Positions 35,619 to 45,239 of a stretch of 64,000 bases of DNA are shown piece after piece. Position numbers and translations under genes: made by a program. This DNA is from Rhizobium rhizogenes. GTDB lineage: Bacteria; Pseudomonadota; Alphaproteobacteria; Rhizobiales; Rhizobiaceae. Where the stretch lies: NCBI RefSeq assembly GCF_002005205.3, contig NZ_CP019701.2, forward strand, positions 2,849,001 to 2,913,000, written 5' to 3'. The notes below the pieces were generated by a model that was not told the origin of the DNA, ran no database searches, and worked only from the letters and a program-made list of their open reading frames with translations. How positions within the stretch are numbered: position 1 is the first letter of the stretch; each line of letters opens with the position of its first letter.

Positions 35619-37013
35619 TTATTTCGCGAATTGATGCGAGATGTAGTGGAAGAGCGCCCGGATACCCTGCGCCTCGCCGCCGATCGACGAGTGATGTCTC
35701 TCGCTCAGCGACCAGCCGTAAATATCGAAATGCGCCCAGCGCTTGGTATTGGTGACAAAACGCTTGAGAAACAGCGCGGCTGTGATCGAACCGGCCATGC
35801 CGCCTGACGGCGCGTTGGTGATGTCGGCCGCGCGTGAGCGGATGTCCTTGTCATATCCCATATAAAGGGGCATCCGCCACAACGGGTCATCGATATCGAT
35901 GCTCGCTTCCGCGATATCATGGGCCAGATCCTCGTCATCGGTATAGAACGGCGGCAGATCCGGGCCGAGAGCGACACGGGCGGCACCCGTCAGCGTCGCC
36001 ATGTCGATCATCAGGTCCGGCGCGTCCTCATCGGCATAGGCCAGCGCATCCGCCAGAACAAGACGGCCCTCCGCATCGGTATTGTCGATCTGTACCGTCA
36101 GTCCCTTACGGCTCTTGTAGATGTCGCCGGGACGGAAGGCATTGGAAGAGATGGAGTTTTCGACGGCTGGTATAAGCACGCGAAGGTCGACCGGCAGCTT
36201 CGCATCCATGATCATCAGGGCGAGACCGAGGACATTGGCCGCACCGCCCATATCCTTCTTCATCAAAGCCATGGAGGCGGCGGGTTTGATATCGAGACCG
36301 CCGGTATCGAAGCAGACGCCTTTGCCGACGAGGGTAAGGCGCGGATTGCCCTTCTTGCCCCAGTTCATCTCGAGAAGACGTGGCGCGCTTTCGCTGGCGC
36401 GGCCGACGGCGTGGATGAGCGGGAAGTTTTCCTTCAGCAGGTCGTCGCCGGTGGTGACGCTGACCTTTGCCTTGTAGTGGGCGGCAAGGGCGCGGAAGGC
36501 GATTTCAAGCTCGTCCGGTCCCATGTCATTGGCCGGAACATTGATGAGGTCGCGGGCAAGGAAAACGCCCGCCAGAATGCGCTTGATTTCGCCGTCTTCG
36601 GCATCCTGTGGAATGAGAAGCCTTGCCCCGTTGGTCTTGGTGGTCCTGTATTTGTCAAAACGATAGCTGCCGAGACCAAAGCCGAGTGCCAGGCGGTTGG
36701 CCGTCAACGGTGCGGTCTCGATGTGCCATTCGCCTTCCGGCAGCTCGCGGGCCAGTTTCCCGGTTATGAAGGGAATTTCGGACGGATTGCCGCCAAGGCC
36801 GAGAAGCACGCCGCCGAGCGAACCATCGGCGGAAGGGACAAGCAGGATGGCGCCGGCTTCCGCCTTGAACCCCGCCTTTTTCGCCCAGTCCAGAGCGACA
36901 GGATCGATGGCACCCTGTTCAATATGGGCTGGTGTGACGGCGAAAACCGGCAAGGTGCTGCCGGCCTTCGAGCTGAAAGGGGTGGGGCGTTCGATGAACT
37001 GATAGGGCGCCAT
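35619..37013 (-). CDS. pepB: M17-family leucyl aminopeptidase
   Basis: The 464-residue cytosolic enzyme releases N-terminal residues from peptides. The two-metal active site is shown by VGKGVCFDTGGLDIKPAASM, ALMKKDMGGAANVLG and the M17 signature NTDAEGRLVLADALAYA. ATG 37013 starts the conserved N-terminal region. It is a single gene, convergent with pncB. Whether it is PepA or PepB type is not settled; the length favours the shorter PepB-like group in alphaproteobacteria. The gap 37014-37155 contains a CTGTTA/TAACAG dyad (37056-37071). Confidence 0.92.
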   Translation of the reverse strand: MAPYQFIERPTPFSSKAGSTLPVFAVTPAHIEQGAIDPVALDWAKKAGFKAEAGAILLVPSADGSLGGVLLGLGGNPSEIPFITGKLARELPEGEWHIETAPLTANRLALGFGLGSYRFDKYRTTKTNGARLLIPQDAEDGEIKRILAGVFLARDLINVPANDMGPDELEIAFRALAAHYKAKVSVTTGDDLLKENFPLIHAVGRASESAPRLLEMNWGKKGNPRLTLVGKGVCFDTGGLDIKPAASMALMKKDMGGAANVLGLALMIMDAKLPVDLRVLIPAVENSISSNAFRPGDIYKSRKGLTVQIDNTDAEGRLVLADALAYADEDAPDLMIDMATLTGAARVALGPDLPPFYTDDEDLAHDIAEASIDIDDPLWRMPLYMGYDKDIRSRAADITNAPSGGMAGSITAALFLKRFVTNTKRWAHFDIYGWSLSERHHSSIGGEAQGIRALFHYISHQFAK

Positions 37014-37155
37014 TGTATGCTTCCGTAAATCTCGTGAATCGGTGCGATTAACGCTCTGTTAGGGTTAACAGATTATTGCTTAAGCGAAAGTTGCGTCATG
37101 TGAGTCTGTCGTATGTCGGGCGCAAGATCGATCATTCTTGGGCGGGGGCGCTGCC

Positions 37156-37980
37156 ATGACTGCTTTTTCTTTGGGCGAGACAGGCCGGACCGGATTGCTG
37201 CGCGGCGTGTGCCTGGCGGCGCTGGTTCTGGCCGTTTCCGGATGCGCGGGCACCAATAAGCCGGATCGCATGTCCACCGGCTCCATTCCCGCAGCCACGC
37301 GTTCCTATGACACCATGAACATGGACCAGTTGCGACAGGCGGAGGAGACTGCCGGTAAAGCCTATGAGCGCAGCCCCAAGGACAAGTCGGTCGGCATGAG
37401 TTATGCCAGCGTGCTGATGATGACGGGCAAGAATACGCAGGCGCTTGCCGTGATGCAGCAGATTGCCATCGCCAATCCGGCGGATCGCGACGTGCTTGCC
37501 GCCTATGGCAAGGCGCAGGCGGCGGCCGGCCAGCTGGAACAGGCGCTTTCGACCATACAGCGGGCACAGACGCCTGACCGCCCCGATTGGCGGCTTTATT
37601 CCGCCGAAGGCGCCGTGCTCGATCAGCTCGGGCGCTCGAACGATGCGCGCTCCCGATATCGGCAGGCGCTGGACCTCAAGCCGAATGATCCAAGCGTGCT
37701 TTCGAACCTCGGCATGTCCTATGTTCTGTCGAGTGATCCCCGCACTGCCGAGACATATCTGCAGTCGGCCATCGCCCAGCCCGGTGCCGATAGCCGCGTC
37801 CGTCAGAATCTGGCGCTTGTGGTCGGTCTTCAGGGGCGTTTCGCCGAAGCCGAGCGTATCGCGGCCCAGGAACTGTCGCCACAGCAGGCGCAGGCAAATC
37901 TCGGCTATCTGCGTGCCATGCTCTCGCAGCAGAATTCCTGGCAGCAACTGGCGAAAAAAGACGCAAAGCCGGCGGGCTGA
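37156..37980 (+). CDS. tadD: TadD-like TPR lipoprotein of the Flp pilus system
   Basis: The 274-residue protein has a lipoprotein signal with lipobox AVSGC (Cys at about residue 29) and four to five TPR repeats between about residues 60 and 240, for example LLSNLGMSYVLSSDPRTAETYL-like units. TadD proteins are TPR lipoproteins that help secretin assembly in Tad pilus systems. The gene lies beside tadC but in the opposite direction, unlike the usual colinear tadBCD order. ATG 37156 is chosen over a TTG six codons upstream. A terminator hairpin follows at 38043-38073. Confidence 0.8.
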   Translation: MTAFSLGETGRTGLLRGVCLAALVLAVSGCAGTNKPDRMSTGSIPAATRSYDTMNMDQLRQAEETAGKAYERSPKDKSVGMSYASVLMMTGKNTQALAVMQQIAIANPADRDVLAAYGKAQAAAGQLEQALSTIQRAQTPDRPDWRLYSAEGAVLDQLGRSNDARSRYRQALDLKPNDPSVLSNLGMSYVLSSDPRTAETYLQSAIAQPGADSRVRQNLALVVGLQGRFAEAERIAAQELSPQQAQANLGYLRAMLSQQNSWQQLAKKDAKPAG

Positions 37981-38042
37981 TACGCTTTGGATGTGGCCGC
38001 CCGGTATAGGCAGGCTAAAATCTTGCCATATGAATTACGCTG

Positions 38043-38073
38043 TACCGCCGGGTGAAATACTGGCGGTATTTTT
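38043..38073 (+). terminator. Rho-independent terminator of tadD
   Basis: TACCGCC and GGCGGTA form a 7-bp stem with a 12-nt loop, followed by TTTTTC on the plus strand, between the convergent ends of tadD and tadC. Confidence 0.75.
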
Positions 38074-38078
38074 CTTTG

Positions 38079-39065
38079 TCAAAACGTATCCAGAACCCGG
38101 ATGATGGCCGGGCCGAGAATGACGGCAATGAGCACCGGCAGGAAAAAGACGATCATCGGTACGGTCAGTTTTGGCGGCAGCGCGGCGGCTTTCTTTTCGG
38201 CCTCGTTCATGCGCTCGTCACGGCCTTCCTGCGCCAGAACACGCAGCGCCTGAGCCAGTGGTGTGCCGTATCGCTCCGCCTGGATGAGGGCCTGCACCAC
38301 GCTTTTGACGCCTTCCAGCTGTGTGCGCATGCCAAAATTCTCAAGCGCGATGCGCCTGTCCTGAAGGAAGGAGAGCTCCGCCGTCGTCAGTATCATCTCC
38401 TCAGCCAGTTCAGGGGACTGTTCGCCCACTTCTTCCGCAACACGGCGCATCGCGGCTTCCATCGAAACACCGGATTCAATGCAGATCAGCATCAGATCCA
38501 GAGCGTCGGGCCATGCGCGCTTGATCGAACTCTGCCGCTTCGTCATGGCGTTCGAGACATAGATATTGGGTGCGTAAAACCCGACATAACCGAAAAGCAG
38601 CACAGCCATCAGCCTGACGATGAAAGCCTTGTCGGCAAGGTTTCCGAGAAGGAAGACCCAGGTAAAAGCGATGGCAAGAAAGGCGAATGGCAGCAGGAAG
38701 CGTGCGGCAAGAAATGTGTTGAGCGCGTTCTGCGAACGAAAACCCGCTGCACGCAGCTTGTTCATCGTATTGGCGTCAGCCAGCGCTTCCTGAAGGTTGA
38801 ATTTTTCGACGATACGCCGGGCCGATTTGTTGTTACTGCCGCGCAACGAGGCTTTTCCATCTCTGGAGGCCGCTGCAATGCGCTCACGCTCCCGGCTGCG
38901 AATAAAGTCGCGCTCCGACGACACGGCCTTCATGCGCTTGGCGAAGTCCTTGCGCTCGAAGAACGGCATGATGAGGGTGTAGAGGGTGGCGAAAACCGCA
39001 AGAGTGACCAGGATGGCGATGATCGTTTGCGGATCCGTCAGGCTCGAGATGAGATTCCCTGTCAT
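38079..39065 (-). CDS. tadC: Tad pilus inner-membrane platform protein TadC
   Basis: A 328-residue GspF-like (T2SS_F) protein. The N-terminal helix (IIAILVTLAVFATLYTLIMP) is followed by a charged cytoplasmic region, two further helices, the T2SF domain with WPDALDLMLICIESGVSMEAAM, and a final helix (MIVFFLPVLIAVILG). With TadB it forms the platform on which the CpaF ATPase drives pilus assembly. It is the last gene of the minus-strand pilus operon and is separated from tadB by 9 nt. Confidence 0.93.
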   Translation of the reverse strand: MTGNLISSLTDPQTIIAILVTLAVFATLYTLIMPFFERKDFAKRMKAVSSERDFIRSRERERIAAASRDGKASLRGSNNKSARRIVEKFNLQEALADANTMNKLRAAGFRSQNALNTFLAARFLLPFAFLAIAFTWVFLLGNLADKAFIVRLMAVLLFGYVGFYAPNIYVSNAMTKRQSSIKRAWPDALDLMLICIESGVSMEAAMRRVAEEVGEQSPELAEEMILTTAELSFLQDRRIALENFGMRTQLEGVKSVVQALIQAERYGTPLAQALRVLAQEGRDERMNEAEKKAAALPPKLTVPMIVFFLPVLIAVILGPAIIRVLDTF

Positions 39066-39074
39066 GGCCCACCC

Positions 39075-40079
39075 TCAAATATCGAAATTGATCATTTGGC
39101 GCATGATGAAAATGCCGATCAACATCCAGATGCCCGATGCTCCGAGAATGAGGTGCCCGCGCAGGTCGGTGAAGAGCACGGACAGGTAATCTGGCGACGT
39201 GAAGTGCACCAGCATCATGACGATGAAGGGCAGCGCGCCGATGATGACCGCCGACGCTTTCGCCTCCATCGAAAGGGCACTGACCTTGGCGCGCATCTTC
39301 TTGCGGTCACGCAGGACTTTTGAAAGGTTGGACAGCGCTTCCGAAAGATTGCCGCCCGCCTGCGCCTGAATATTGATGACGGTACCGAAGAAACTGACCT
39401 CGAAGAGTGGCATCGTAAGCATCATGCGTTCGATTGCCTGGGGAATGCTGATACCGACCTGTTGCGCATCGACAATCCGCTGGAATTCGGTTTTTACCGG
39501 CTCCTGGCCATCCGATGCGATCAACCTTACGGCGTCGTTCAATGGCAATCCGGACTTGATCGACCGGCACATGACGTCGAGCGCATTGGGAAATTCCTCA
39601 AGGAATTTTTTCTGCCGGCGCTTGAGAAGAAAAGCCAGAATCCACCGCGGTAGTCCCAACGCGACGACAACCCCGATGAGCAGCGCGAGCACCAACGACA
39701 GGCCGTAGAGAATAGCGATAAGGGCGCAGAATACGGCGGCGCCAGCGCTTATCAGGTGGAATTGCCGGACCGAAAGCTGCAGGCCTGCCTGAACCAGCTT
39801 GTCACGCAAACTGACATTCTTGGCTTTCTTTGCCTTTTCACTCTGCTTTTTTTCCATTTCCCGCAGGTTGTCCTGCATGGATTTACGGCGCTTGCTGAGT
39901 TCCTGCACGCGGTCGCGCGCCGCTTTGATGTTGGCGTGATCCGTCTCGGCGGCCTGAACCCGCTTGAAGCGGCTGGTGGTCTTTTTTTCGACCTCTATCT
40001 GCTGAAAAAGGAAGGCGTAAGCCAGCGCTCCTGCCGAAATGGCGACAAGTACGGCCAGTAACAGGATTGTGGGGTCCAT
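39075..40079 (-). CDS. tadB: Tad pilus inner-membrane platform protein TadB
   Basis: The 334-residue GspF-like partner of TadC has an N-terminal helix (LLLAVLVAISAGALAYAFLF) and a lysine-rich coiled segment (residues 40-90). The T2SF domain includes FPNALDVMCRSIKSGLPLNDA and AGGNLSEALSNLSKVLRDR, and the protein ends with two membrane segments. It sits 15 nt downstream of cpaF in the operon. The paired TadB/TadC platform is a defining feature of Flp/Tad (type IVc) pili. Confidence 0.93.
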   Translation of the reverse strand: MDPTILLLAVLVAISAGALAYAFLFQQIEVEKKTTSRFKRVQAAETDHANIKAARDRVQELSKRRKSMQDNLREMEKKQSEKAKKAKNVSLRDKLVQAGLQLSVRQFHLISAGAAVFCALIAILYGLSLVLALLIGVVVALGLPRWILAFLLKRRQKKFLEEFPNALDVMCRSIKSGLPLNDAVRLIASDGQEPVKTEFQRIVDAQQVGISIPQAIERMMLTMPLFEVSFFGTVINIQAQAGGNLSEALSNLSKVLRDRKKMRAKVSALSMEAKASAVIIGALPFIVMMLVHFTSPDYLSVLFTDLRGHLILGASGIWMLIGIFIMRQMINFDI

Positions 40080-40094
40080 GACGGTCGCCTTCCC

Positions 40095-41567
40095 TTAGGA
40101 TGTCTTTTCCATTTCATCGAGCGCAGCCGCCAGACGTTTTTCTTCGCCGTAATAACGTGCGCGATCCCAGAAATGGGGTTTGCTGATGCCTGCCGAGACA
40201 TGTCTGCCGATCAGCTTGCCATGCGCATCTTCGCCTTCGATTTCGTACCGCATCAGATCCTGGGTGACGATGACATCGCCTTCCATGCCGATCACTTCGG
40301 TGATCTGCGTTATCCGGCGGGAACCGTCACGCAGGCGCGCAGCCTGGATAACGATATCGATCGATCCGGAGATGATTTCGCGCACCGTCTTCGCCGGCAG
40401 CGTGAAACCGCCCATGGCGATCATCGATTCGATACGGCTGAGGCATTCCCGCGGCGTATTGGCGTGCAGCGTTCCCATCGAGCCGTCGTGGCCGGTGTTC
40501 ATGGCCTGAAGCAGGTCAAAAACCTCCGGTCCGCGCACTTCACCGACGATGATGCGTTCGGGCCGCATGCGAAGGCAGTTCTTCACGAGATCGCGCATGG
40601 TGATCTCGCCTTCCCCTTCGATATTGGGCGGCCGTGTTTCCAGTCTCACCACATGCGGCTGCTGCAGCTGGAGTTCGGCGGTGTCCTCGCAGGTGATGAC
40701 GCGTTCATCCCTGTCGATAAAGCTCGTGAGGCAATTAAGAAGCGTTGTCTTACCGGAGCCGGTGCCGCCGGAGATGACGACATTGCAGCGGACGCGGCCG
40801 ATGATCTTGAGCAATGTCGCACCTTCGGGCGTGATCGCCCCGAAACGCACCAACTGGTCAAGCGTGAGCTTGTCCTTCTTGAATTTTCGGATCGTCAGCG
40901 CCGGGCCGTCAATGGCCAGCGGCGGCGCGATGACGTTGACGCGCGACCCATCCGGCAGGCGGGCGTCGCATATGGGGCTTGATTCATCCACGCGCCGGCC
41001 GACCTGGCTGACGATCCGCTGGCAGATGGACAGCAGCTGGCCATTGTCGCGAAAGCGGATGTCGGATTCGATGGTCTTGCCGCCGACTTCGATGAAGGTC
41101 TGGCCGGATCCGTTGACCATGATATCGGCAATATCGTCGCGTGCGAGAAGCGGTTCCAGTGGTCCGTAACCCAGAACGTCGTTGCAGATGTCTTCGAGCA
41201 GCTCTTCCTGCTCGGCAATCGACATGGCAAAATTCTTGATGGTGATGATATCGTTGACGATATCGCGAATTTCCTCGCGCGCGCTCTCCGCATCGAGCTT
41301 GGCGAGCTGCGAAAGGTCGATCGTATCGATGAGCGCGGAAAAAACCTGGCTCTTGGTATTGTAATAGTCTTCCGTGCGGGCGCGCTTTTTCTGCGGCGAC
41401 TGCGATGTTGCCTGCGCTTGCCGCGTCGCGGGTGACTGGCCGGGTTCCAAGGTGTCGATCGCAAGAGGACGCGGCTCGGGTGGCATCGCCACCTGAACGG
41501 AAACAGGTGCGGCCAGATCCGGCTTCGTGCTTCTGGTTGGGCCGTCAGACCCGCGTTTTCCGAACAT
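40095..41567 (-). CDS. cpaF: Tad pilus assembly ATPase CpaF/TadA
   Basis: The 490-residue hexameric ATPase has a variable N-terminal 80 residues and a CpaF N-domain. Its Walker A is ISGGTGSGKTTLLN; the Asp box and Walker B region is PERIIVGEVRGPEVFDLLQA, followed by a His box in TGHDGSMGTLHANT. It powers both pilus assembly and, in Caulobacter CpaF, retraction. It lies 33 nt downstream of cpaE on the same strand. Confidence 0.96.
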   Translation of the reverse strand: MFGKRGSDGPTRSTKPDLAAPVSVQVAMPPEPRPLAIDTLEPGQSPATRQAQATSQSPQKKRARTEDYYNTKSQVFSALIDTIDLSQLAKLDAESAREEIRDIVNDIITIKNFAMSIAEQEELLEDICNDVLGYGPLEPLLARDDIADIMVNGSGQTFIEVGGKTIESDIRFRDNGQLLSICQRIVSQVGRRVDESSPICDARLPDGSRVNVIAPPLAIDGPALTIRKFKKDKLTLDQLVRFGAITPEGATLLKIIGRVRCNVVISGGTGSGKTTLLNCLTSFIDRDERVITCEDTAELQLQQPHVVRLETRPPNIEGEGEITMRDLVKNCLRMRPERIIVGEVRGPEVFDLLQAMNTGHDGSMGTLHANTPRECLSRIESMIAMGGFTLPAKTVREIISGSIDIVIQAARLRDGSRRITQITEVIGMEGDVIVTQDLMRYEIEGEDAHGKLIGRHVSAGISKPHFWDRARYYGEEKRLAAALDEMEKTS

Positions 41568-41600
41568 CGGCGTTTCCGTCTAAGGGCGCAGAGGCAAGAC

Positions 41601-42884
41601 CTATTTGCGCTTGAGAATATTCTTGAGTTTATCCAGGCCACCGCGTCTGCTCTTGCGCAGTATGGTGCGGCCGGTAATCGTATGAGCGATCTGCGAGAAG
41701 GTTTCCGCGATCTGGGATTTTTCATCCATCTCGCTGATCATGCGTCCGCTGTTGGCGGCGCTGCCGAACAGCTGGGTATCGAACGGGATGATCGCGATCG
41801 GTTCGATTTCCAGGGGCTCAAGGAAATCCGCCGGGGCGATTTCCGGCCGCTTCGGCATGCCCACCTGGTTGAGAATGAGGTGAGGCAACTTGTCGTTGGG
41901 CCGCAATTTTATCAGCGCATCGAACAGGTTTTTCGTATTGCGCAGATTTGCGAGATCGGGAACCGCCGTGATGACCACTTCGTCAGCTTCGGCAAGGACC
42001 GCCCGCGTCCAGTCGCACCACTGGTGTGGAAGATCGAGAACGGCAACGGGCGCGCTGCGCTGCAGGACCTCCAGTATCGGCAGGAAAGCCTGACGATCGA
42101 GATCATAGGTCCGGTCGAGAAGCGAGGGCGCCGCCAGGAGCGACAGGTGGTCGGAACATTTCGTCAGAAGGCGGTCGAGAAACACCTCGTCCAGCCGTTC
42201 CGGCGAAAACACGGCTTCCGCCATGCCTTGCGCGGGGTCCTGATCGAAATCGATGTTGGCCGTGCCGTAGGCAAGGTCCATGTCCGCCAGAATGGTTTCG
42301 GTGGAAAAGAGCGTGGATATGCCGAAGGCGCAATTATGTGCGATCGTCGAGGAGCCAACGCCGCCTTTGGCACCGATGAAAGCAATGTTGCGGCCGAGTG
42401 GCTCCGCTTCCGGGTCAACGAAGATCGTCGCGATCGAGCCCAGCAGATCGGCCATGCTGACCGGGGCGACCAGATATTCGGAAATGCCGTTGCGGATGAG
42501 ATCGCGATAAAGCGTTATGTCATTGTGCCGGCCGACGATGATGACGCGGGTCGAGGGATCGCAAACCTCTGCCAGCGGAGCCAGATCATCCAGCAGCGAG
42601 CCGGGTGCGCTGGCCGTCTCCAGAATGATGAGATTGGGCGTCGGCGAGGCGGAAAACATCGTCGCGGCCGCGTTGATGTCTCCCTTGGTTACCCTGAGGG
42701 TTACCTTGCTCATGCGCCGGTCGCCGGACAATGCGTCCATGACACCCTGCATATTGTCGCTGACACAGAAGGCATGGACGGAAATGCGGGGCAGGGGCCG
42801 CAGGCGATCCATGTCCCCGGCACGAACGGGCGCCTCGGCGTCTGCACTGCCGCTTGCCTTGATATCGTATTCTACAGCGCTCAT
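41601..42884 (-). CDS. cpaE: CpaE/TadZ pilus localisation ATPase (ParA/MinD type)
   Basis: The 427-residue protein has an N-terminal receiver-like domain (about residues 30-160) that lacks a recognisable phospho-Asp pocket. A ParA/MinD ATPase domain follows, with the deviant P-loop FIGAKGGVGSSTIAHN, then LADMDLAYGTANIDFDQDP. CpaE/TadZ positions the pilus machine at the cell pole. The lysine-rich C-terminal end (SRRGGLDKLKNILKRK) may contact the membrane. Between cpaD and cpaF in the operon, in standard cpa order. Confidence 0.95.
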   Translation of the reverse strand: MSAVEYDIKASGSADAEAPVRAGDMDRLRPLPRISVHAFCVSDNMQGVMDALSGDRRMSKVTLRVTKGDINAAATMFSASPTPNLIILETASAPGSLLDDLAPLAEVCDPSTRVIIVGRHNDITLYRDLIRNGISEYLVAPVSMADLLGSIATIFVDPEAEPLGRNIAFIGAKGGVGSSTIAHNCAFGISTLFSTETILADMDLAYGTANIDFDQDPAQGMAEAVFSPERLDEVFLDRLLTKCSDHLSLLAAPSLLDRTYDLDRQAFLPILEVLQRSAPVAVLDLPHQWCDWTRAVLAEADEVVITAVPDLANLRNTKNLFDALIKLRPNDKLPHLILNQVGMPKRPEIAPADFLEPLEIEPIAIIPFDTQLFGSAANSGRMISEMDEKSQIAETFSQIAHTITGRTILRKSRRGGLDKLKNILKRK

Positions 42885-42918
42885 CGTCTATCCTGCCGTA
42901 ACAAATGTTGGAGCCGCA

Positions 42919-43599
42919 TCAATTCGGCGTCGCCGTGGTCTTGCCCTGACGATAGTTGTCGATGACGACCGCGCGGCGCTCCGCATCGATCGGGCTCATG
43001 CCACGCGGGCCGACCAGATCCATGGGGTTGGCGACCTGTGCGGCGAGATTGCTCTGGGATGCACACCCGAAATTGTACCAGTTCTTGTTGGCAAAGGTGT
43101 TGTCCGAAAGGTCCTCTGGCCATTGACCGCATTGCCCGGTCATGGCGGTGATGGCCACATAACTCAAACGAATGGGAGCAGCATCGCCATTCGGGGAGGC
43201 GGCGTAGCGGGTTTCCATGATCTTGCCCGAAGAAACTCCGGCGCCGGAAAGCGTCGAGCGGATCTGTTTCGCCATTTTTGATGCGGCCGCCGAATTGGCG
43301 GACCCCGACGGCACCTGGATATTGACGATGCCGGTCGACATGGACGCGTAATTCTGGGCAAACCCGCGGACATTATCCGCCACTGCCGTGGTCAGCCGGC
43401 TGTCGCCTGCCGAAACCGGAATATCCAGCGAATGTTCCGCTTCCGAGAGCGTGATGGGATGGCGCGTGCGATAGTCGTCAGGAATGGCATTGGTCGTCAA
43501 AGGGTCACGCGCGCAGCCCTGCAGAAGGCCGGCGGTGAGCGCAACCATGGCGACGAGACCGGCGCGTCTGATGGACAAAAAGGAAGAGGTTTCCTGCAT
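42919..43599 (-). CDS. cpaD: CpaD pilus biogenesis lipoprotein
   Basis: A 226-residue CpaD/TadD-domain (PF09476-like) lipoprotein. ATG 43599 has AGGAA at a good distance and yields a lipoprotein signal with lipobox LLQGC (Cys at about residue 29). The mature part has YRTRHPITLSEAEHSLDIPV and NWYNFGCASQSNLAAQVANP, typical of CpaD. It is thought to help secretin CpaC in the outer membrane. The longer reading frame upstream adds 20 residues without a signal. Confidence 0.92.
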   Translation of the reverse strand: MQETSSFLSIRRAGLVAMVALTAGLLQGCARDPLTTNAIPDDYRTRHPITLSEAEHSLDIPVSAGDSRLTTAVADNVRGFAQNYASMSTGIVNIQVPSGSANSAAASKMAKQIRSTLSGAGVSSGKIMETRYAASPNGDAAPIRLSYVAITAMTGQCGQWPEDLSDNTFANKNWYNFGCASQSNLAAQVANPMDLVGPRGMSPIDAERRAVVIDNYRQGKTTATPN

Positions 43600-43655
43600 G
43601 ATGTTTCCTGCCCCCGCCGGGCTTGCTCTGAAGAGGGGATTTCGTGCGCGTGTCG

Positions 43656-45239
43656 TCATTTGTAGATGAACCCCACCGATCCCTGATAAGGAGCCGCCTG
43701 AACCTGATCCTTGCGGCCATAGACTTTGTTGACGCGGTTCATGAAATACATGGCTGCATCGTTTTCCGGATTGAAGTTGTCATCCGGCCGGGCGATCTGG
43801 TTGCGCGCGACTGGCCGCACCAGATAGGGCGTCGCGATGATGACCAGTTCCGTTTCGTTGCGGATGAAGTCCTTGCTGCGGAAAAGCGTACCGAAGATCG
43901 GAACCTTTGAAATGCCCGGAAGCCCCGACATGGCCTGGCGGATATTATCCTGGACCAAGCCGGCGATGACGATCGAGCCACCCGATGGAAGTTCGACGGT
44001 TGTCGAGGTCTCGCGCTTGCGGATCGACATGTAAGTCGAACCCGGGATGTTCCGGCCTGCATTTCCGGTTACCACGTTACCTTCATAGGTAGGCTCGGAA
44101 ACATTGGTCTCGATCTTGAGGCTGATCCGTCCTGGCGAAAGCACGACCGGCCGGAAATTCAAGGTTATGCCGTAGTCGACCGTGTCGGTTGTGCGCGTTA
44201 TGGTCTGCTGGCCCGTATCCTTGTCGATGGTGACTTCCTGTTCCGCTGGCAGACGGAAATCGCCCCCGACATAGAACTTTGCCTGCTCGCCGGAAATGGC
44301 GGTGAGGCTGGGTTCGGCCAGCGTGCGTACGACACCGGCCTGCTCCATGGCATTGAGATAGGTGGCAAAGTTGAGCGAACCGGAACCGATCGCGCCGCTG
44401 GCGATCCGCGAGGCGCCGCTGATTGCATTTCCAAGATTGGACGGATTTGCGAATTCGAAGCCGTTATTGCTTGTCGAACTGCTGATGGAGCCATTGAAAC
44501 CCAGCTGTTTCAGCACCTGCCGGCTGACCTCGGCGACGGTGACCTTCAGCGTTACCTGATCTTCGCCTTCGATCGTCAGCATATTGACGATCTGCGACAC
44601 CTGGCGGTTCTCGGCAAAAATCGCCGCGTCTCCGCCATTGTCACCACCCGTCAGCGATATGTTACGGGTGGTGGCTTCACCGCCCTTCAGAAAGGCTTCG
44701 GCAAGCTGTACTGCCCGTGCCGAATCCTGCGGTGTACGAACCGTTCCCGTTAAAACGATATTGTCTGAAACAATTTCGACCTTGATGTCGGAGTCGGGAA
44801 TAAAGCGGCGAATATTGCTCTCCAGCCCGACGATATCGCGCTCCACCTCGAGATCGAGGCTGACGATTTCACGGCCACTATCGCCGAAAATGAAAATATT
44901 GGTCTGCCCCACCGTTTTTCCGAAGAGATAGATTCGTCTCGACGTGCGGGTCACGGCATCGGCAAGGCTGGGGTCGGCAACGAGAATATCATGGGCGTCC
45001 TCGGGCAGGTCGATGACCAAAGCCTTGTTGAGGCCGAGTTTCAGGCGCTTGCGAACGCCCGAGCCACTCTCGGTGATGCGCACAATGCTGGCGCTTTGTG
45101 CCGCGGCCTCGCCGAGACGCAGAAACTCGGGCGAATGCGGGCCTGGAATACCTGAAAAAGCCACGCAGAATGCAAGTCCGCCCAGCATCGATGAACGCAG
45201 GTGTTTTTTAACGCGCTTTGCCATGAACCCCCCGGTCAT
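43656..45239 (-). CDS. cpaC: CpaC outer-membrane secretin of the Flp pilus
   Basis: A 527-residue secretin. A signal peptide is followed by the pilus-assembly N-domain (about residues 55-135, LGLNKALVIDLPEDAHDILV then TVGQTNIFIFGDSG), a BON-like segment, and the secretin domain. The secretin domain contains EPSLTAISGEQAKFYVGGDF and VPIFGTLFRSKDF followed by ETELVIIATPYLVRP. ATG 45239 overlaps the end of cpaB (ATGA). It forms the outer-membrane channel for the pilus. Confidence 0.95.
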   Translation of the reverse strand: MTGGFMAKRVKKHLRSSMLGGLAFCVAFSGIPGPHSPEFLRLGEAAAQSASIVRITESGSGVRKRLKLGLNKALVIDLPEDAHDILVADPSLADAVTRTSRRIYLFGKTVGQTNIFIFGDSGREIVSLDLEVERDIVGLESNIRRFIPDSDIKVEIVSDNIVLTGTVRTPQDSARAVQLAEAFLKGGEATTRNISLTGGDNGGDAAIFAENRQVSQIVNMLTIEGEDQVTLKVTVAEVSRQVLKQLGFNGSISSSTSNNGFEFANPSNLGNAISGASRIASGAIGSGSLNFATYLNAMEQAGVVRTLAEPSLTAISGEQAKFYVGGDFRLPAEQEVTIDKDTGQQTITRTTDTVDYGITLNFRPVVLSPGRISLKIETNVSEPTYEGNVVTGNAGRNIPGSTYMSIRKRETSTTVELPSGGSIVIAGLVQDNIRQAMSGLPGISKVPIFGTLFRSKDFIRNETELVIIATPYLVRPVARNQIARPDDNFNPENDAAMYFMNRVNKVYGRKDQVQAAPYQGSVGFIYK

